From positions 42,480-60,987 of the forward strand of contig MU631904.1 in the NCBI GenBank assembly GCA_026770615.1: DNA of 18,508 nucleotides. The letters run 5' to 3'. Of the stretch, positions 7,686 to 16,100 are shown piece after piece. The DNA is from Pavlovales sp. CCMP2436. Taxonomy: Eukaryota > Haptophyta > Pavlovophyceae > Pavlovales. The first letter of the stretch is position 1. Each line of letters begins with the position of its first letter. The notes under the pieces were generated by a model. That model was not told where the DNA came from, made no database searches, and saw only the letters and a program-made list of their open reading frames with translations. The position numbers and the translations under genes are program-made.

Positions 7686-8166
7686 ATGATAAAATTAAAT
7701 GATCAAAACGCTCGGAAGCCGCTCCCTAAAGACCCCCTCGGAATCCAGCAATGCCCCGCAGGAATTCCCACGAGGACAGTTTGGTCCCAGCCGACCCCAG
7801 GAGATCTCGCGCACGACTCCCGCACGACTCCCGCACCACGAGCAGCATCTCCCACGAGTCCAGTTTGGCTTCCCCCGCACCCCCGCAACCCCCCGCAGCG
7901 CACGCAAGACCCGCAAGACCCGCAAAGCCCCACGAGCAACATTTTCCCCGAGGACAGTTTGGCTCCACCCGGCACCACCCAGACCCCAGCAGACGCACGC
8001 CCGCACTCCACCCCTTCCCAAGCCAGACCATCGCAGACCACGCAGGATCCAGCAAGAACACGCAGAACACGCAGGACCCCGCAAGACCACGCTAAACACA
8101 CCGGGAAAACTGAGAAAAGACGATTTCGGACCCTTGGATCTGAAAACTGTCCCGGCTCGTAGCTAA
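7686..8166. repeat. GC-rich imperfect tandem repeat block
   Basis: The word CGAGGACAGTTTGG occurs at 7771 and 7949, with a variant (CGAGTCCAGTTTGG) at 7855, so units are about 84-94 bp. Between them are short iterations such as CGCACGACTCC and CGCAAGACC. All frames on both strands stay open, which is a composition effect; the Pro/Thr/Arg-rich translations show no domain. The shift from the AT-rich side is abrupt. Confidence 0.6.
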
Positions 8167-8791
8167 GCATACTCACACTGTCGAATCGATACTTAGCGCG
8201 CAGGGGTGACCAATGTCTACTTCTTCGTCCCGGCCACCACTTTTCCCCCTCCCCAGTGCGGAATCGCGCCACTAATTCGGATTTCGACCCCAGAGCTATC
8301 CCCCAGGCGCCATGAAGCGCACTCCCCCGACCTTTTTTGGCTCCGCTACCGGACCCGATATGCCAAAAAAATGACTTTAATAGGGTGTTAATAGACGAGT
8401 CTGACTACTAAAGTACACGTGGATGCGTCCCACCGGTTAGTAGCGATATAGTACGCCCCGCGCACATGCCAAGATTCCTCTGTAACTAACTCGAATTTCA
8501 ATGCAAAGGTCTATATTCATTTATAATTAACAAGTCCAGTTCCGTCTACGAGCCGAGGGCCGCCAGTGACTCGTGAATGCTACAACTGATACATAAGTCA
8601 TACAAAGTTCCCTGGGCGTGGACGGCGCCAGTGCGCCGCATCCTCGCCCTCGAGTCAGTCGGCGATCTGCTCGTTGTTGGTGAGGTTCATGTACGTACGG
8701 TGGCAGCTCGAGCTTGCAGCGAGCACGGGCGGCGTCTCGACTCCCGGAGGCTACCGGCTGCCTGCTGCGGCCGTTTGCGGTGTGCGCCCGA
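8167..8791. other. intergenic region downstream of the Sel1/MYND gene
   Basis: I see no gene, repeat or RNA here. It would hold the 3' untranslated region of the minus-strand gene that ends at 8792. Confidence 0.5.
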
Positions 8792-9646
8792 TCACTGCCC
8801 GTGGCTCGAAGAGGTCGCTTCCTCCTCGGCTGCGCGCCACAGTTTGCAGCTCTGCTTGTGCTTGGGCCACATGCGCTGCAAGCACGCGGCGCCACATAAC
8901 TTGGCTGTGAGGCACTTTGAGCACGCCTTGAGCTTCCGCGTGGCGCCGCAGCCGACGCAGCACGTGGAGACCACCTCCTTCTTGCCCATGTGCTGGCCGA
9001 GCACTCGGAGGGCGTGTTCGCGTGCGTGCTTGTCATTCTCTTGCTGCGCAGCTCCGGCCACAAGCAGGGCGGCAGCTGCGAGGTCTGTCTCCTCCGTGGC
9101 GCGGCCGTAAACGATCGATGTTCCGAGGTTGACCTTAGCGCGCAGGTGCCCCTGGTCGGCTGCGAGGCGATATAAGCGAGCTGCCTTGGCACCGTCCTCT
9201 GGAACTCCGAGCCCTCTGTCATAGCAAAGCGCGTAATCGTATTGACCATCCGAGTCACCCTGCGCGGCGGCGCGCTCAAATCAGCTGGACGCCTGTGCCT
9301 AGTCCTGCAGCTCGCCGGTGCCATCTCGGAAGCAAACCCCGTAGCTGTGCTCCGCAGCTGCGAAACCTTGCCCTGCTGAGAGGCGGTACCATTTGGCCGC
9401 CTCGCCAACGTCTCGCGCCACGCCCTCCCCGTGAATGTAGGCGCACCCAAGCGAGCACTGCACAACTGCGAGGCCCTGCTCGGCTGTGAGGCGGTACAGG
9501 CGGACGGCCTCTTGGTGATTCTGAGGCAGGCCATCACCCTTGGTGTTGTGCATGCCGAGGCTGAATTGCGCCTGCGCGTTGCCATGTTCGGCTGCGCGCT
9601 GGAGCTGGCGCATTTCCTGGCGAGAGAGCGACATTGCTGATGGCAT
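8792..9646 (-). pseudogene. Sel1-repeat protein with C-terminal MYND zinc finger, two in-frame stops
   Basis: The chosen start is ATG 9646 (MPSAMSLSRQEM), just before the first repeat. Sel1-like 36-residue units follow in exact register: AAEHGNAQAQFSLG..., LAVVQCSLGCAYIHGEG..., FAAAEHSYGVCFRDGTG... and DSDGQYDYALCYDRGLG..., then a looser fifth unit. A MYND finger follows, reading C-x2-C-x8-C-x2-C-x5-C-x3-C-x7-H-x3-C (CVGCGA ... CSKC ... WPKHKQSC). Sel1 arrays are helical protein-binding scaffolds; MYND fingers also bind proteins. TAG (9299-9301) and TGA (9281-9283) sit at positions 22 and 28 of the third unit without disturbing the 36-residue period, so they look like point mutations. The gene is either a recent pseudogene, polymorphic, read through, or affected by sequence error. 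Confidence 0.75.
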
Positions 9647-10100
9647 CTTTGAGCCTTCTTGCCCGTCGTTGAGAGTCTTGGCTTCGCCGGCGAGATCGCA
9701 AGATGACCTCGGGCGCCGCGCACCCGCGGAAAAACAGAGGAGTAACGCTTCGATTCCGGGATTCACGATCTTTTTGAAAAGGGGCGCGAGACAGCCTCGG
9801 CAAAAGCTAGCGCGAGCAGGATAGTAGGTAAGGAGACGGGCAGCGCACGTCCACTCCCGCTCCCGCTTGAACATGCGCACCGAAGCATTCGGCGCCACGC
9901 TGCACCATGTCACATCCGGCTAATCTTCCCAGCTCCTTCATAACGAACCTTAGATTTCCAGAGCCCCCGTGCTATTGTTTCCAGGGCACGCAAGCTGATC
10001 GAGTGGCCCTTCATCGCCGACCTTCCTCCATACCTGAATCTCACAACTGCAAGCAAAACTTTTAAACTGTCTGGTTCAGCGCTGCATTTGAGATTTTTCG
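9647..10100. promoter_or_regulatory. divergent intergenic region between the Sel1/MYND gene and the Patched-like gene
   Basis: The 454-bp gap separates two divergent starts (9646 minus, 10101 plus), so it should hold both promoters. I see no clear TATA box. An in-frame TGA at 10089-10091 precedes the plus-strand ATG. Minus-strand frames in this gap are open but show no domain. Confidence 0.4.
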
Positions 10101-13100
10101 ATGTCCCCGCGCGTGTCCGTGGCGAGCGGTGAGCCGCTCGCCGCTGGGCTGCCGTCGTCGAGCGCGATGCCCGGGGTGGTTGCCGCTCCGCAGCCGCGCC
10201 GCCGGCCAGGTCACCCATTTGGCCCTCGCCTCTCCTCGCTCATCGGCCGGCTTGGCCGCTTCTCGGCCGAGCGGCCGCGCGCGGTGCTCGCGCTCTGCGC
10301 GGCGGGTGCGCTGCTGTGCGTGCTGCTGCTGACAACGGGCGTGGTGCCGATCATCGTCGAGACCGACTCCTCGAAGCTGTGGGTGCCCAGCTCGTCCACT
10401 GCCTCGCAGATGGACGCGTACTCGACGGGCTTCGAGGAGCCGCGCGTGGCGATCGCGATCATCTCCAGCCGCGACGGCGCCTCCATGACGCAGCTGCCGC
10501 AGATCGTTGAGGCGGTGCGGCTGGACGAGCGGATCCGCACGAGCCACACGCTCGCAGGCGACGACTACGACGACGTCTGCTTCCGCGCCGTCGACGGTGG
10601 CCTGTGCCCGCCCTCCTCCATCTTCACGCTGTGGAACAACACAGACGCGGCGGCGAGCAAGTCCAAGGTGAGCACCGTGCTGCCCATGGTCAAGGCGGCG
10701 CTCGACGCGGCGGCGGGCTCGCTCGACGTGGCGCTCTCGGACTACGTCGGCTGCATCGCGCAGAACCCGACCGACGCCGTGGCCACGTTCCGCATGCTGC
10801 GCTTTGTGTACCCGCTCGCAGACGGGGCCAACGGGACGGAGTGGGCGGACGACTTCCAACGCGCCACGCTGCACAGGTGCCTTACTCACTGTGTATACGA
10901 ATAACCAACTCTGACGACTTTCATGCACCACGCTGCACAGGTAGGTTTACATCCCAGCCCCTATGCACGCGCCCTGCGACTGCCCCACGCGACCTTTATT
11001 TTTCGTAAAGAATTTGATTTATTTATTTTGTTGGTCCAGGCATTTTCATCTTGGGGAGAATTTGCTAAGTTTTTTTATGAAGATAAACAATTGACTGTTC
11101 AGATCGCTTATTTTCACTGCTTCATGCTCTGGGTATCCCTGTGTATCCCTGTGTATCCCTGGCCCCGTATGGCTGCCGTGCGTGACTGCCGCCTGCCGCT
11201 GCCCACTGTCACTCACTGCCCTGTACCACTGCCCTATATCGCGATTGCCCACTCTTACTCGCTGTCCCCCGCCACTCCTGCGCGGCAGCTCCTTCGAGAA
11301 CATCGCCGTCGACTCGGTGGTGCCCGGCTCCTACGACAAGGAGCTCTCGGGCATGAGCTGGGACGACCTGGTGCTCGCCCTCTACTGGCTGCCCATGCTA
11401 GCGGTGGGCGTGCCGCTCTACATGGCGCACGCGCACGGGCTCGACGCGTCGGAGGCGTTCGGACTGCTCGCACTCGAGGTTTTTTTTCTTTTTCTTTTCT
11501 TAACGTCTCCCGATTTGCAGTCCGAGGGCGCACGGAAGGGCGCCATCACCTTGCCTTTCTATACTATACTATTCTATACTATAGTATACTAATCGTATAG
11601 TATACTATCGTATACTATAGTATACTCTACTATCTTTAGTATAGTATAGTACTAGAATAGTACAATACTACAGTATACTGTTGTATACTATAGTATACTA
11701 TTGTATAGTACTACAATACTATAGTATACTGTTGTATACAATAGTATACTATAGTATTGTATAGTATATGGTTAACAGTAACAGGTGGGCGCCCCTGCTC
11801 TTGCCTCGCATTCCTCTTACATTAGATGACCCCTTAACCTCACCCCCCCCTAAATCAATTACTTATGTACCTAAATAAATATGTACCTATCGTAATAGGT
11901 GGGCGCCATTTTGCTTTCGATTACCACCGCGCTGACGCTGATGGCGATCCTGGGGCTGACTGTCTCGCCCATGTGGATGGCTGCGCCCCTACTGGCCATG
12001 GGCTACGGACTGGACGACATGTTCGTGCTGGTGCGTGCGCACTGCAAAAAAGAAAGAAAAAAGAGAGGAGGAAGTCTGTATTACTTGGATGCCCCAGCAC
12101 TTGCCTCTCACCCCAACCTCGCCGAATCCCGCCCGGCCCGTACTACTCTTTATTCTAATAAATTATAATAAAAATCGAATAAAATTCATCAGCTGTTCTG
12201 TTCGAATAAAATCGAATAAAATCTTATATAATTTATCAGCTGTCTGCATTCTCGGAGGCGCGCGCGCACTCGAGCGGAGGGCCCGTGCTACTCGACCACA
12301 TCCAGGTGAGCGTCTCTACCCTAGCAGGTCCCTAGCCCCTAGCAGCCCCCTAGCCCCTGGCCGCCGAACCTCTAGCCCCTAGCCTTACCTCTAGTCCCCA
12401 CCTCGAAACATACCCCCCCTAGCTTCTAGCTCTAGCTAACCCCTATTTTTTTTTAGCCCTAGCCCTAAGCTAGCCTCAAACCCTTACCTCCCCCCTACTC
12501 CCCGTCTCCTTCTGCAGAGTGGTGGAATATTGATACAAAATTCTAAAATAATCGTGTCGTTTAAAATATACTATAGATAAGAAATAAGCAACCCCCCCCC
12601 CCTCTGCAGAGTGCCTGTGAGGATGCTGGCACTCAATTTATGATGAAATAACAATTAAAAACCACACGCTTTGCTAAGAGGATAAAATATATAATAAATA
12701 TCTAACCTCCTGTGCAGAGTGCCTTTGAGGATGCTGGCATCTCCTGCCTCTGCACGTCGCTCACCTCCTTCGTCGTCTTCGTGATCGGAGGGGCGACTTC
12801 GTCCGTGCTGGCCATCCAGTCCTTCTGCTGGCTCAGCGCGCTGATCGCACTTCTAGACTTTGCGCTGCAGGTAACAACTTTTCAAAAAAAAAAAACGCAC
12901 AGGGTAGTGGCTGATGGTGGTAAATGGCGCTGTTCATTTGAATGTACTCCCCCGGGCCATAAGTCCGGTCTCATGGTTTGCCCGCTATGAATGGGAGCCT
13001 TCCCGAAGTCCCTGTCGGCTAAAAAGTTAGGGTCCAGTCACCAACTCCGGAGGGCGCATCTGGGTAGCTTAATATTGCCCACTAATAATAAAAATATGTA

Positions 13101-16100
13101 CAAATAAATAAATTAATTACATACATACAAAAAATGGTGATTTTTTCAACTTTTGAGCACCCAGCCGTCTACGCCGCGGGGACCCGGATCCCAGCCGCGC
13201 CGCGCCTCGGAGGTGGTACGGCTGGTGTGTAGGGGGGCTTGGTGCTTGCCGGGGGTGCTCCCCGAGCGCGCCATGTCGCCTTTGAGGCGAGCATGTGCGG
13301 CCGTCGCGCCCTCGTTCGCCTGGGACAGGGTGCGATCAGGCGGGTCTTCGGAGGAGAAGGGCACACTGCTCACCTATGAGGCGCGCGACGGCTCCTAGAG
13401 CCTTCTCCCGGTCCCCGGTCATTCAGGGGGGCCGGGGAGCCGTCGCGCGCCTCATAGGTGAGCAGTGTGCCCTTCTCCTCCGAAGACCCGCCTGATCGCA
13501 CTCTGTCCCAGGCGAACGAGGGCGCGACGGCCGCACCTGCTCGCCTTAAAGGCGACATGGCGCGCTCGGGGAGCACCCCCGGCAAGCACCAAGCCCCCCT
13601 ACACATCAGTCGTACCACCTCCGAGGCGCGGCGCGGCTGGGATCCGGGTCCCCGCGGCGTAGACGGCTGGGTGCTCAAAAGTTGAAAAATCCACCATTTT
13701 TTGTATGTACGTAATTAATTTATTTATTTGTACATATTTTTGTTATTAGTGGGCAATATTAAGCTACCCAAATGCGCCCTCCGGGGTTGGTGACTGGACC
13801 CTAACTTTTAGCCGGCGGGGACTTCGGGAAGGCTCCCATTCATAGCGGGCAAACTATGGAACCGGACGTATGGCCCGAGGGAGTACGTGTATCTATGCCT
13901 ATGTCTAACACCGTGAAACTTGCGCGCCATGCCCTTTTTGCTGGTGGTGCTCTATAAGCCACAGATGCAAATGTAACGCATGCACACAACACCTCTCTCA
14001 ACGCACATTCATGTAGCTAACATACCCCTCTAAAATTCCCTTTTTGAAAAATTCCCTTTTGGCAGGTGGCCGTCTTCGGTGCGGCGATGGCGCTGGTGCT
14101 GAGGGGACGCTACAAGCGCGAGCAGGCGGCGCACGCGCGTAGCGTGGAGGCGGTAACGAAATTAATAATAATGATGATGACAACAATAATAATAAGAACA
14201 AGAATGAGAATGATATTCGCAGAGAATGATGGTATTCATCATGATCATGATTTTAACGACGGCGCACATGACGATGATATAATATATTTTATTTTTAATA
14301 CGAACAGGAGCACGCGCGCCTGGCCCAGCGCAGCGCACACCGGCTGCACGCCTCCCCCGAGCGGGCGGTGGGCTCGAAGGCGACAGAAGCCGCTGCCGCC
14401 GCCGCCGAGCGCCAGGCGGCCGCGACGGAGCTGCAACTCTCACTTGCGCCCGCCATGCCGCTCATCTTCGCCGAGCCGTACGCCGACCCGCGCTACATGC
14501 GGAAGGCCTCGGTGGCGCGCTTTGCGACGTACGGGCTCAAGACGCCTCCAAAATGGGCGCAGGTACTCAATTTATAAGAAATAAAAAATGAGAGTGACAA
14601 TGAGAGTGACAATGAATGAATGGATGACAATGATCAAAAACAAAAAATGCTTCGAACAATAAAAGTGACAATGGTGATGCACTACACCTTCTATTGTTGT
14701 GAGCCGCATTTATAATCACGTTCACAATAACTAAAACAGGTGGTGATGCACCTTCTATTCTTGTTATTAGCAGTAATAATGCCTCTTAAAGAAATAACTA
14801 ACAACAACAACTAACTATTTAGAGCAGGTTGTGATGCACTACACCTTCTATTGTTGTTATTAATAGGAGAATTTATAATCACGCTCACACTAATGCTCTC
14901 ACAACAATGCTCTCATCTCAACAGCCTCAACCTCAACAACACTAATTAACAACAATCACTAACAACACTGACACACAACAATAACTAATAGGTGGTGATG
15001 CACTACACCTTCTTGCCGCTGGTGATCATCCTGATGATCTGCACCTACTGCGCAAGCGACCTGGCACAAGCGGAGGTAAGTGCTATATTTTATATTTTTT
15101 ACAAGAACATCTATTTTTTCTGGAATATCTTTGAGTCAATAAATAATTCGTACTCGTCATTAGTATTCAGTGTTCACGATAATCGAATGAGAACACTATA
15201 TATAAAAACTAGATATTTCTCTCTCTCAGAAACAATAATAATAATAATAATAATAATAACAGAGTAATATAAATATAGTTATATACATTTAGTCTCATCA
15301 TAACAAGAAATTTATTTGAGGATAAGAATGATGCGCCCTTATTGACTCACTGCCCACCGCCACCGCTCTCTATCGCTCCAGCTCTCTCGCTCCACCTGTG
15401 CCTCCAGCTCCAGCTCTCTGGCTCCACCTGTGCCTCCACCTGTGCTGCCTACTTGCTGCTCTCTCGTTCCACCTGTGCTATCTGTGCTGTCGACTTGCTG
15501 CACTCGCCGCTCTCTATCGCTCCAGTCATCGCCCGCTTTAGCTACACTGCCTGCTGCCTGCTACTATATACATCCATACATAGATACATACATACATACG
15601 TACATACGTACGTACATACATACATACATACATACATACGTACATACGTACATACGTACATACATACATACATACATACGTACATACGTACATACATACA
15701 TACATACATACATACATACGTACATACATACATACATACATACATACGTACATACATACGTACATACATACATACATACATACGTACATGCTACTATAGC
15801 TCACCGGCCCACTGCCACTGCCACTGCCTATAGTAGCATACATACTGTATCCCACTGCCTGCTGCCTACTGCCCCGCCGTCTCACTAACAATGTCGGGAA
15901 AACTCAAATTTTGAAAATTCACCGCTCCACTTGTTGCTGTGTCAGGTGCAGCTTGGCCAAGGTAGGTTCCTCATCACTCTCACTGCTGCCTGCTGCCCTG
16001 TTGCCCGCCCCCCACCTCATCTCTCTCATTGTTGCTCGCTGCCCCTGTTGCCCCCCCCGTATCAGGTGCCGCTGGGTATCGATGTGGCGGGTCTGGCCAA

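Larger units (their letters stand above)
11289..14152 (+). other. sterol-sensing-domain core of the Patched-like gene (exons 2-6)
   Basis: Exon 2 carries TM2 (LVLALYWLPMLAVGVPLYM). Exon 3 carries TM3-TM4 and the two acidic residues of GYGLDD, which in RND relatives sit in the proton or ion path. Exon 4 is a 22-residue cytoplasmic piece (LSAFSEARAHSSGG...). Exon 5 holds TM5 and TM6, and exon 6 the end of TM6 plus a basic tail (LRGRYKREQAAHARS). All junctions after exon 2 here are phase 0. Confidence 0.8.

Noticed and set aside
8527..9723. A 398-codon minus-strand ORF overlapping the Sel1/MYND gene
   Set aside because: Sel1 periodicity and the MYND Cys/His pattern lie in another frame; this frame is an Arg/Ser/Ala-rich shadow.
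10062..10931. A 289-codon minus-strand ORF opposite exon 1
   Set aside because: It is a shadow of GC-rich exon 1, whose plus-strand frame has TM1 and the ETDSSKLWVP motif and splices in frame.
10931..10942. Alternative donor for exon 1 at 10941
   Set aside because: It would add a TAA in frame at about 10902; the donor at 10877 joins exon 2 in frame and gives the expected family sequence.
12315..12480. Interstitial telomere (CCCTAG/CCCTAA-like words)
   Set aside because: The words are irregular and mixed with CCCCTAG and TCTAGC; only one short stretch resembles a telomere repeat.
13146..13685. Matching 75- to 102-codon ORFs on both strands inside intron 5
   Set aside because: Identical frames on opposite strands follow from the inverted repeat. 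Some start only at TTG, and there is no recognisable domain.
15342..15891. Long ORFs on both strands with His-Thr-Tyr and Met-Tyr-Val-Cys ladders
   Set aside because: They are translations of the CATA/CGTA microsatellite within an intron; no non-repeat domain is present.
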